Shown here: in pieces, positions 23,842-31,953 of the stretch
Layout of the letters: each line of letters begins with the position of its first letter
Position numbering within the stretch: the first letter of the stretch is position 1
DNA from: Channallabes apus
Lineage: Eukaryota; Chordata; Actinopteri; Siluriformes; Clariidae
Length of the DNA stretch: 64,000 bases
Assembly (NCBI GenBank): GCA_030522415.1
Contig: CM060112.1
Coordinates: 6,727,001 to 6,791,000, forward strand
Direction of reading: 5' to 3'
Position numbers and translations under genes: made by a program
The notes under the pieces: model-generated
The model's database searches: none
The model's input: only the letters and a program-made list of their open reading frames with translations
What the model was told of the DNA's origin: nothing

Positions 23842-23868
23842 TGACGTCAGCCGAGTATCGTGACGTCA
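23842..23868. promoter_or_regulatory. two CRE motifs in the L2 5' UTR
   Basis: Two perfect palindromic TGACGTCA octamers lie at 23842-23849 and 23861-23868, about 300 bases upstream of L2 ORF1 on its coding strand. This is the CREB/ATF consensus. They are a plausible part of the internal promoter that a LINE carries in its 5' UTR; function is inferred. Confidence 0.6.
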
Positions 23869-24091
23869 GTATCGATACGATGCATAACATTCTTCATAAA
23901 CACACACTCAGTCTGGAAGCAAAGCCAAGAAAGTGAGTACTCACATACACGGGAACGATTCCGAAATGACATGGGCAAAAACTCAATGACAGAGCGGTGT
24001 GCGGCGCCATCTTGTATCCTTTTATGCTTTCAGGTTCGCGACCGTCTTACTTCCGGGTCCTAGTGCTGGCCGCGGCTGAGTGTGCATGACA

Positions 24092-26370
24092 CCCCTGGCA
24101 CTTTAATCCTTTACTTCTCACTGATCCTGACTTTATTAAAGCTATCAATGATAGCATTGATCTTTTCATCGATACCAATGTTAACCCTGTCACATCTGCA
24201 TCGACCATTTGGGAGTCATGTAAAGCCTTTCTACGTGGGGGCATAATATCTTACTCTGCTTTCCAAACTAAACGTGCAGCAGAAAAACACATTTCTCTTA
24301 CTAAGACTATATCAGAATTACAAACAAGGTATGCACACTCACCAGATGCAGATCTACTTAAAGACCTGCTCATTAAAAGGGTGGAGTTTGATGTTGTGTC
24401 CTCTAGGGAGGCTGCAGAATTGATTCAGAAAACACATCACAATTTTTATGAATTCGGAGGCAAACCAAGTAAGCTGCTTGCTCATCAGATTCGCCATGGC
24501 TTCATCACTGAATATTACTCAAATCAAAGCCGATACTGGTATTACTGTACAATTAATCCTCAATCCATTAATAACCAATTTAGGGATTTCTACACCTTAC
24601 TATATACTTCTGAATGCCTATTTGATGAGAATCAGCTGAACAAATTCTTTAGACCTCTGGACATTGCTGTTATTGATCCTGTAATGTCATCAAGACTGGA
24701 TGAACCATTCACAGTCGAGGAGCTTATGGGCGCTTTAATGGCAATGCAAAAGGGAAAGAGTCCCGGCCCTGACGGCTTCCCAGCGGAATTATATAAGACA
24801 TTCACTGACAAACTTTCCCCATTATTGTTAATGATGTTGAATGAATCGCTACAGGTTGGCACTTTGCCCACTATACCGCGTCAAGCCACTATCTCCATTC
24901 TACTTAAAAAAGATAAGGACCCACTTCTTTGTACGTATGGGTGGCCTAGCCCTACCCAACTTTTTATTTTACTACTGGGCTGCAAACATTCGGTCCACTC
25001 TGTACTGGTGGTGTTTCAGTAATAAACCACCACTGTGGCTACAGACCGAGGCTGCTTCCTGTGCTCCCTCATCTCTTACTTCTCTGTTGTGTCTTCCATT
25101 GACACTACATGCTCCATCATACTCCACAAATACTATAATTAAAGCCAGTCTTAAGATCTGGACCCAATTTAAATCCTCTATTTCCTCCTTGTCTTATAGA
25201 TAAAACTTTTAGAATCTGAAAAGGCTACAGTATTGCTTCTGTAGAGCATCTGTACATCAATGGTGTTTTTGCCTCTTTCGATCAATTAAAAGGTGCTTTT
25301 CATCTACCAAACTCTCACTTTTTCAGATACCTACAGGTCCGGGATTTTACTCGTACTCATTTTTCTACATTCCCTGCTATTTGTGCTTCTACTCCTCTTG
25401 ATTCTGTTCTTAAACTGGATCCTAACCTTAAAGGTGCAATCTCAGCATTATATTCCACAGCCCTCTTACTTCGTTCCTCTGCTTCAAACGGCCTGCGTTC
25501 TGTTTGGTCCGAAGACCTTGGTATTGATATTTGCCCTTCTGTTTGGCAGCTACTGTAGTCTTGAAAAGAATACATACCTCCTCTGTCTGTGCGCGTCATG
25601 AAGTTTTGCAGTGCAAAGTGGTGCATAGAGTCCATTGGTCCAAAAGTAAATTGGCCCGTATATATTCCGGTACTGACTCGAACTGTGATAAATGTCATTG
25701 CGGTCCTGCAAATCTTATCCACATGTTTTGGTCTTGTCCAGTTATACATGCTTTTTGGCTACCTGTTTTTGACTCTCTCTCAGCCATTACCTCAGTTAAT
25801 ATCCACCCAGAACCTTTGGTTGGCCTGTTTGGGGTCTTGCCAGGTGGGTATTCCATGCCCTCTTACTTTGTTGAACTTGTTGCATTTCTTACCCTCCTGG
25901 CAAGACGTGTTATCTTAGTGCACTGGAAGGGCCCTAACCCTCCCTCTCACTCCCTCTGGATAAAGGACGCCCTTACTTATATGAAGTTAGAAAAGATTAA
26001 ACACTCACTTCGTGGTACTCAGGTTAAATTTTCTAAAATATGGCAACCAGTCCTTAATTATGTCAAATTAATTTGGTTCACCGATTCCTTAGTGTCTTAG
26101 GAAGACATTGGTATACATGTCTGTATGTTTTTTTTTATTTTATTTATTCATTAATTTAATATTTTTTCTTTCTTTTTTCTTCTTCATCTTATATTTTCTG
26201 TTTCACATGTTCTTGTAACTGTATTTACTCCACTACTATTGCCTTAATAACTGTCTCCATAACTCTTCACTGTAGTGTATTTGTCTAATGAGTTGTCTGA
26301 TTGTGTTTTTTGTATGTTTTGATTGTTTATTTATGTGATGTGTAAATGTTATTGTTATAAATAAATCATA
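24092..26370 (+). pseudogene. L1-B ORF2, RT remnants and C-terminal domain
   Basis: ORF2 resumes with the linker between endonuclease and RT (TDPDFIKAINDSIDLFID, KRAAEKHISLTKTISELQ), then RT entry GKSPGPDGFPAELYKTF and ATISILLKKDKDP. There it jumps near 24930 directly to a region after the palm (MGGLALPNFLFYYWAANIRS), so the FADD-containing core has been deleted. The C-terminal part (25530-26100) keeps the Cys-rich CHCGPANLIHMFWSCP motif and ends VLNYVKLIWFTDSLVS. Several frameshifts. The 3' UTR follows to 26370. Confidence 0.85.
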
Positions 26371-26386
26371 CATAATAATCTAGAAG

Positions 26387-26438
26387 TATATTATTCTTCT
26401 TATTAAATTGAATGAATCTAAGAGAGTTTAAAATTGAG
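26387..26438 (-). other. L1-A 3' region between L1-B and the LTR element
   Basis: A short piece of L1-A 3' sequence trapped between the L1-B target duplication and the GTCAT target duplication of the LTR element. Confidence 0.5.
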
Positions 26439-26443
26439 GTCAT

Positions 26444-26786
26444 TGTAAGGGTTAACCCCTAGATGGCGCCAGAACGCCCGTTTGTTTTTGGTTTGTTTTT
26501 GAGTTGTAGTTTTGTTGGTACTTCATTTCCCAGTTTGCACCTCGGTCAGGTGACGTAGAAGCTCACCTGAACCGAGGGAAGTTAATTATTTGATTATGTT
26601 TAGTTGTATAAATAGCCTGACTGAACTTCAGTCAGGCGTCTAGCATTTGTTGTTGTTATTTTAGTTTAGAGTGGTGTTTGTGTTACGTTTGGTATTTAAA
26701 ATAAAAGCCCTTACTGAACCGTCAGCTCGCCTCTGCGTTCATGCCACACACCCGACACAGACACCATAGGAAGGAGGTTCGTGACA
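26444..26786 (+). repeat. 5' LTR (343 bp)
   Basis: Contains a TATA box, TATAAATA (26607-26614), followed by a short dyad, CCTGACTGAACTTCAGTCAGG (26616-26636), near the likely transcription start, and a polyadenylation signal AATAAA (26700-26705). The start codon of the internal ORF lies in the last 46 bases. Confidence 0.9.
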
Positions 26787-27889
26787 GAATGCTAGACCTG
26801 TTAAATGGCATGGCAGAGGACCCCCGCCTAGATAATTTTTGGGGGGGCGAGATCATTGTATCCAACGAGCTGGCGGAACTGCTGGAGGACAGCGAGGAGC
26901 ACGGCGAGATGGAGGTTTGGCAGAGCTGGGAAGGTTGCAGTCTCACCGAGCCGACGAGCTTGCAGGAGGACAACGAGGAGCACCGAGAGAGAGTGGCGAC
27001 GCGAAGCTGGGAAGGCTGCAGGCTCGCCATCCGGCGCACGCCATTTGTAGGTGTGGGAGCTCGGGGAGACACATCCCCAAGCCCCGAGGAGAAGCGGACC
27101 GGGGAGGTCTGGCGTGACCGGGGTGAGGGCGAAGCGGGAGGAATCTACAGGCAGTGGGCAGAGCAAAACGAGGAGCGCATTCGTGACCTGCGGGAGCAGG
27201 TGCTTCAGCTCCAGCAGTTGCTCGTCCAGGTTCGGGAGAACCAAGCTGTAGTCCCGGAAGATCTCCCTCTCTCGGATCTGGACGACGCGCGCTCCCTCCT
27301 GCCACTGCCTGAACTCGGCGCGGAGGATGAACCGCATGGGCTGTACAGCGTGGACGACGCGCTCCCCCCGCCGCCGGTGCGTAGCGCTGAGGATTATGCG
27401 CCGCTGCAGCACGGCGACGCGGACGCCTTTCCGCCACCTCCCGCGCCGGTGCTCATCGCGGAGGATTACCAGCAGTGGCTGGGCCGCGTGGCGGACGCAT
27501 TTCCTCCACCCCTGCCACCTCTGCTCAGTGAGGAGGACTACGCGCCGCTGCTGCACGGCGACGAGGATGTCGCTCCCGTTATGCAGCCGCCTTGCGACCT
27601 GGAGAGCGTCATCCTTCCTCCTCCTCCAGGCTTTGAGGACAGCGCGCCAGTTCGTCCGCAATCATCGAGCACCTCTCCAGCACTGCAGTCGTCGAGCCCA
27701 GTGCCAGCTCCTCAGCCAGGCGCCGAGATCATCGCGCCCGCTCCTCAGCCAGGCGCCGAGATCGTCGCGCCCGGCAATCACGGGTCCAAGGCCAGCTACA
27801 TCACCCAGCCTCAAGGACAGGAAGGAGAAGGTGGGACATTGGGGTGGGTGTCCAGGGCCACCCTGAATGCTCCAGAGGAGCATTTTTAA
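26741..27889 (+). CDS. unfamiliar acidic, proline-rich ORF of the LTR element (gag-like position)
   Basis: 382 codons. The first ATG lies inside the LTR; a second ATG (residue 17, at 26789) sits two bases past the LTR end and may be the real start. Layout: basic N terminus (residues 1-16, His/Arg-rich), an acidic region holding two EEH...SWEGC repeats (about 70-94 and the copy before it at 50-66), a heptad-like coiled coil (about 138-167), then a proline-rich part with three EDY-containing repeats (about 216-280), and two PAPQPGAEI repeats (about 322-344). The stop overlaps the polypurine tract. It lacks a CCHC knuckle and any catalytic motif. I do not recognise it. Its position and coiled coil suggest a structural, gag-like protein; an accessory role is equally possible. 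Confidence 0.75.
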   Translation: MPHTRHRHHRKEVRDRMLDLLNGMAEDPRLDNFWGGEIIVSNELAELLEDSEEHGEMEVWQSWEGCSLTEPTSLQEDNEEHRERVATRSWEGCRLAIRRTPFVGVGARGDTSPSPEEKRTGEVWRDRGEGEAGGIYRQWAEQNEERIRDLREQVLQLQQLLVQVRENQAVVPEDLPLSDLDDARSLLPLPELGAEDEPHGLYSVDDALPPPPVRSAEDYAPLQHGDADAFPPPPAPVLIAEDYQQWLGRVADAFPPPLPPLLSEEDYAPLLHGDEDVAPVMQPPCDLESVILPPPPGFEDSAPVRPQSSSTSPALQSSSPVPAPQPGAEIIAPAPQPGAEIVAPGNHGSKASYITQPQGQEGEGGTLGWVSRATLNAPEEHF

Positions 27890-27900
27890 AGGTGGGGTTA

Positions 27901-28243
27901 TGTAAGGGTTAACCCCTAGATGGCGCCAGAACGCCCGTTTGTTTTTGGTTTGTTTTTGAGTTGTAGTTTTGTTGGTACTTCATTTCCCAGTTTGCACCTC
28001 GGTCAGGTGACGTAGAAGCTCACCTGAACCGAGGGAAGTTAATTATTTGATTATGTTTAGTTGTATAAATAGCCTGACTGAACTTCAGTCAGGCGTCTAG
28101 CATTTGTTGTTGTTATTTTAGTTTAGAGTGGTGTTTGTGTTACGTTTGGTATTTAAAATAAAAGCCCTTACTGAACCGTCAGCTCGCCTCTGCGTTCATG
28201 CCACACACCCGACACAGACACCATAGGAAGGAGGTTCGTGACA
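27901..28243 (+). repeat. 3' LTR (343 bp)
   Basis: Appears identical to the 5' LTR base for base on reading, with TATA box at 28064-28071 and AATAAA at 28157-28162. LTRs are identical at integration, so identity points to a recent insertion or gene conversion. Confidence 0.9.
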
Positions 28244-28248
28244 GTCAT

Positions 28249-29295
28249 TTCTAGAAGGAAAAGATGGAAGTACAATTGTTCCTTTTTAATTCTCTGTTTA
28301 TATATAAAGTATTTTGCATGTAAAATAAAATAATTAACAACAAATTCAAGCGGTTTATTATCCGCATTCTCATAATAAAAGATTATATCTTTAATAGTAA
28401 AGGAGTGAGATACATTAAGGTTGTTCAAGAGGTGGTCTTTTAAAAGAGTTAAGAATTTCTCACACTCAACAAACAAATGAATCAGAGATTCATTTAATGT
28501 ATCACAAAAAGAACATTTATCCTCTACCTCCAAATATTTAGATAAAACTGAGTTTAACGGGTAAATTTTGTAGAGAATCTTAAAATGAACATCTTTTATT
28601 TTGTTAGAGATGCAGCATTTATTAGGCAACAGCCAGGCTTTATGCCATTTAATATCTTGAATGTAGGATCTCCAATAAAATTTCCCTCTCGGAGTAATTC
28701 TTCTTTGGGTTTGAAAAATCAGGCGAATGTGTTTATTATTGCATTTTTTATCAGTTATATCAATACCATCTAACATTAATTTCGATTGTCTAAGCTCGTA
28801 AGAACCATACGCTAGGTGACTCTTAATGAGCATAATTAAACCGGGGCAAATAGCTCTCATTAATGAATTAAACTCTCTAGTAGTTACTGGAAGTCCATAG
28901 AGAGTCAGGAACTGCTCATATGTCAACAGATTGCCAAATTTGTCAAACAAAGAAAGAATGTTAGAAATGTTATTGTCAAACAATCTGGGGGGAAAAAAAG
29001 ATACCCACAAATTTATGTAAATAAATTCCCCTTTAAATTTATGTAAGAGAATGGCCACACCAGCTGAATGGTTACTCCCATGACAATAATATATCGAATT
29101 ACCCCATTGATTCCTCCAAATTTTAGTATCTAAATCACTCGAATGTGTCTCCTGAACCAATACAATGTCAGCGTCACTTCTTTTGAAAAATGGAAATAAG
29201 GCTTTTCTTTTCACGCTTTCATGTATACCTCTCACATTTAAAGACAAGATAGACAGGGAACTTAAAGAACAAACCATAACAACAATAATAAACAA
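28249..29295 (-). pseudogene. L1-A ORF2: endonuclease start fused to C-terminal domain by deletion
   Basis: The minus frame starts at 29295 with SILSLNVRGIHE, VLVQETHSS and SAGVAILLHKF, the first third of an APE-type endonuclease, then passes without a stop into ORF2 C-terminal sequence (YEQFLTLYGLP, YGSYELRQSKL, KFYWRSYIQDIKWHKAWLLP, CSFCDTLNESLIHLFVEC). The rest of the endonuclease and all RT are missing; the junction is near 29000. The frame then enters the LTR element. The internal deletion is in frame, which could make a short fusion protein. Confidence 0.8.
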
Positions 29296-29622
29296 ATAAA
29301 AACTAAAAGCTTAGAGATGTAAGAAAACTCACCTACTGAAGGAGGTGGAAACAACCATATGAATTATGACAGTATGTAAGATAATTAAAATTAAAAGGTT
29401 TCTTATGTTCCGAACTCTATGGGGAAAATAACTTTGAATATAAGTGTGAAACGGACAACAAAATTGGCTATACCTTATTTATTTTTTTATATATACACAC
29501 AGAAGGAAGATCTGGTAGAAGCAACATTTTCACAATAATAACAAGAAAAGCATCAGTTTAGAATTAGAAGCAGAAATTGCACCTTTGAATATAAGAACTG
29601 AAAAGATTTTCTGATTAAATTA

Positions 29623-29665
29623 CAGTGGCTTGCAAAAGTATTCGGCCCCCTTGAACTTTACACTG
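29623..29665. mobile_element. Tc1 terminal-repeat scrap
   Basis: CAGTGGCTTGCAAAAGTATTC preceded by TA is a Tc1 terminal sequence, the same family as the ends at 60883 and 61303. Only the end is recognisable, lodged between L1-A ORF1 and ORF2. Confidence 0.6.
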
Positions 29666-29735
29666 TAACATGGTGAAGAATAACAGTGTCTAGGCTGTGT
29701 AAAATACTATTTACTGAAAAGTTTGAATGAAGTTT

Positions 29736-30693
29736 TTATTTGACATATTTTTTTCCCCCATCAATTAAAGCAAAGGAGCTCCTAAAGGAAGCTATCTTGC
29801 CTTCCTCCCTTGCTTTCTTAATCAAGGGCCACAGTTTGTTTCTGATGACTCTGTCCTCCGGAGATAGAGGCTCTGTAATGCGCAGCTTATTTTCAGGTAA
29901 GAACTTACACTTTCTTGCAGCGAGCCACACTGCATTCCGGATGCGACGCATTGCAAAGAAAATGATAATGGCTCTGTTCTTCCATGTTTCTTGGATGTCC
30001 AAGACGATGTGCTATGTCAATTCCAGCTTGCAGGTTGTCACAGATGGAAGGTCAGGAAATCTATCACTCTCATTCTCACATCCTCTCCTTCACTCTCCTT
30101 CACTCTCATTCTCACATCCTCTCCTTCACTCTCCTTTAAACCGTGTAGTTTCAGAAGAGGTTTCCAGTTGCAGCGACAACATTCCTCCAGGCCATATTTC
30201 AGAGATTTGTTTTCTTCCTTCAGTGTGTTAAATTCTGACTGTAAATGTTCAAGCTCCTTTTTCTGGGCATTCACATCAATTACAAGTTGCTGCACTGTGT
30301 CAGAGAGGTTTTTGATTTGTATGATGGTATAAACCGTCATTGTTTCAATAGTTGTAATTTTCTGAAATGTCATGTCATGCTTAGCAGAAAGTTCACGAAT
30401 AGCAGAAAGAATATTCACATCGTCATCTTCCCTCTTGTTGCTTGCTATACCTTCGCGTTTCTTTTTTTTTTTGAAAGAAGTTTCTCAGGTGTGTCAAGCA
30501 AACCAGATGTAACAGACCTACTGTGGTCCTCAATAGTTGAACTGGAATCCAAGCACATGCGGACTTCGTTTCCTTCTGCGCCCATAGCGGAGAGGACCAC
30601 AAAAGAGTTAGCGCTAGCCGCTAGCATCATCTCTTTTCCCTCAGCTGTATTAGTCTTCCCACTTTCCATTTGTTTTGTCTTCAATTTGCCCAT
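29736..30693 (-). pseudogene. L1-A ORF1, frameshifted
   Basis: From the ATG at 30693 (MGKLKTKQMESGK...) the protein has a disordered N terminus; in another frame (30418) a long coiled coil follows (IKNLSDTVQQLVIDV, KKELEHLQSEFNTLKEEN) leading to KPLLKLHGLKESEGED, the RRM entry. A 12-residue unit VKESEGEDVRMR is duplicated in tandem. After a stop the C-terminal domain (30002-29736) continues with DIQETWKNRAIIIFFA and EPLSPEDRVIRNKLWPLI. This architecture fits Tx1/L1 ORF1. Inactive. Confidence 0.8.
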
Positions 30694-30844
30694 TCCACTC
30701 GCACTAAATTACAACATTAGTTCACTGTCAAGCAAAAAAGTTTTAACGGGCTGTATTACCACCTCTCCTACAGATGAAGATGAGCTCACTAAAACACGAC
30801 CTCTCCTACCGACGCCATCTTGCACGCCATGAAGCTTAATAATC

Positions 30845-31020
30845 TGATAAGCAGAATCATGGAGATGTAAAAACCGGGAGGTGACGTCAGGAGGTGGAGC
30901 TAAAGTCTGAGCTAATGGAAAGTAGCTAAAGTCTGCTCTAAAAGTCGCCAAATGTCGCTAGATAAATGTCGTATATTTGCATATTGATGATGTAATTACA
31001 TCATATTTGCATTCTGCGTG
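30845..31020 (-). repeat. CRE/first-exon host repeat, copy A (right part)
   Basis: Continuation of 7540-8102 beyond L1-A: on the minus strand CTCCTGACGTCACCTCCCGG and the ATGATTCTGC stretch match 37890-37930 and 55595-55630. A perfect CRE, TGACGTCA, is at 30882-30889. Beyond about 30900 the similarity to the other copies fades. Confidence 0.7.
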
Positions 31021-31600
31021 TTTTCCCTAATCCTTCAGCTGCCGTGCGGTCACGGGATTATGCTGCTCCTTTCAGTCGGAGCTAGCGCTCACTGCTCAGA
31101 GCAGACACAGGGAGATGAGTAACTGTACCGGGAAAGCAAGACCTCGCGCTTACAGGACAGTACTAGCGACATTTGGAAAGTTGCTAAGGTTTGTCCAAAA
31201 GTCGCTAGATTTGTCGCAAGTCTCTAAATCTAGCGACAAATTCGCTAAGTTGGCAACACTGTTCAAAAGAACGAACGACTCGGACCAGAAGATATGATGG
31301 GTAGCTGCGCATTCTGTTTATTATAACATGTTCTTAGCTGCACTGTAATATTTAAATTACTGGAACAATAGCCAAAATTTGTGTTGGGGTCTGTTTGTTA
31401 AAAATTTTATATTTTATTTTATTTCTAATTTTAAAAAAAGGAAATGAACTAAATGACAAAAAAAAAAAAGATTCGTTCATTTTAATGAACTAGATTCAAA
31501 GAACCGAGTCACTAAATTGATTCAAACTTTCCATCACTAGTGGACAGTAGAGGACAGTAATGCAGGTAAAACGTCGAAGAAGAAGAATATTTTTACAATA
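31021..31600. repeat. repeat shared with 54960-55300
   Basis: Non-coding. Segments at 31300-31590 (CCCATCACTAG-like end, GTGGACAGTAGAGGACAGTAAT) recur at 54970-55290. Probably a remnant of an old non-autonomous element; no gene is seen. Confidence 0.45.
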
Positions 31601-31953
31601 TTTTTTTCATTGTTTTCTCATTTTTTTACAACAACAAAGAAAAGAAAAGAAAAACGAAAAGAAAAGCATATGTATACCTTATATAACATAACCAACACCA
31701 TAACATATATACAAAGTGTTCTTCTATTGTGTACAGGAAATAGCATCAGAACATCATAAGCAAAACCTGGTAACAGCCACATAGTTTTGACCTCTCGTAG
31801 TCATATCTGGTTTTTGATGTAAACCATGAAAGGACGCCACCTGGCCGTTAACTTGGATCTTGAACCACTTAAATTCAGTCTTATTTTCTCCAAACTAAGG
31901 AAATATAGGACATCATTTGCCCATTGTTTAAAGGCCGGGGGAAATGATTGTTT

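Larger units (their letters stand above)
10838..23903 (-). mobile_element. L2-clade LINE with esterase ORF1
   Basis: A nearly full-length minus-strand L2: 5' UTR, ORF1 with an SGNH esterase domain, ORF2 (endonuclease plus RT), and a 3' UTR ending in a (TTGAA)n tail, the usual fish L2 form, next to the phrase for GCGCTATATAAATAAAATTG. A candidate 11-bp duplication with one mismatch, ACACTCATTCT/ACACTCAGTCT, is at 10827-10837 and 23904-23914. ORF2 is split by the TA-flanked element. Confidence 0.8.
10648..24091. mobile_element. solo LTR, split by L2
   Basis: The insertion into L1-B begins TGTCACG (10648) and ends GCATGACA (24091), the TG...CA form of an LTR with TGTCA/TGACA ends. The flanks are ACCCT (10643-10647) and CCCCT (24092-24096), a 5-bp duplication with one change. 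Its own DNA is about 10648-10837 plus 23915-24091, about 367 bp, so a solo LTR left by recombination is the simplest reading. No coding sequence. A short non-LTR DNA element is possible. Confidence 0.55.
8359..26370 (+). mobile_element. L1-B (L1-type LINE) inserted into L1-A
   Basis: A 16-bp target-site duplication, CATAATAATCTAGAAG, is seen at 8343-8358 and 26371-26386. The 5' end (8359) starts close to ORF1, and the 3' end has a short A-rich (TAAA) tail. Its own DNA is 8359-10647 plus 24092-26370; the middle is the solo LTR with its passengers. The RT centre is deleted. Confidence 0.85.
26444..28243 (+). mobile_element. young non-autonomous LTR retrotransposon with one 382-codon ORF
   Basis: Two 343-bp direct repeats (26444-26786 and 27901-28243), identical as far as I can read, begin TGTAAGGG and end GTGACA. 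They are flanked by the 5-bp duplication GTCAT (26439-26443 and 28244-28248). A polypurine tract, AAAGGTGGGG, at 27888-27897 stands directly before the second LTR. The internal region is only 1,114 bp and holds no protease, RT, RNase H or integrase. No clear tRNA primer site (TGG...) follows the first LTR. It must be mobilised by enzymes from another element. Confidence 0.9.
8103..30844 (-). mobile_element. L1-A (L1/Tx1-type LINE), outer shell of the nest
   Basis: Two 14-bp copies of TGATAAGCAGAATC flank this interval (8089-8102 and 30845-30858), and the DNA outside joins into one continuous host repeat. The left end has the A-rich 3' tail (T-run from 8103), and the right end has the 5' end and ORF1. 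The original element's own sequence is 8103-8342 plus about 26387-30844, without the inserted LTR element. Internal deletion has removed the RT. Confidence 0.8.

Noticed and set aside
26464..26480. TGGCGCCAGAACGCCCG as a tRNA-Lys-type primer-binding site
   Set aside because: It lies inside the LTR and occurs in both LTRs; a primer site must follow the 5' LTR.
26828..27661. 277-codon antisense ORF opposite the LTR-element ORF
   Set aside because: GC-rich, repeat-bearing codons leave the opposite frame open by chance. The sense frame has the LTR promoter and stops at the polypurine tract.
27327..27866. 179-codon second sense-strand ORF overlapping the 382-codon ORF
   Set aside because: Arg/Cys-rich composition typical of a shifted frame over a GC-rich gene; no independent support.
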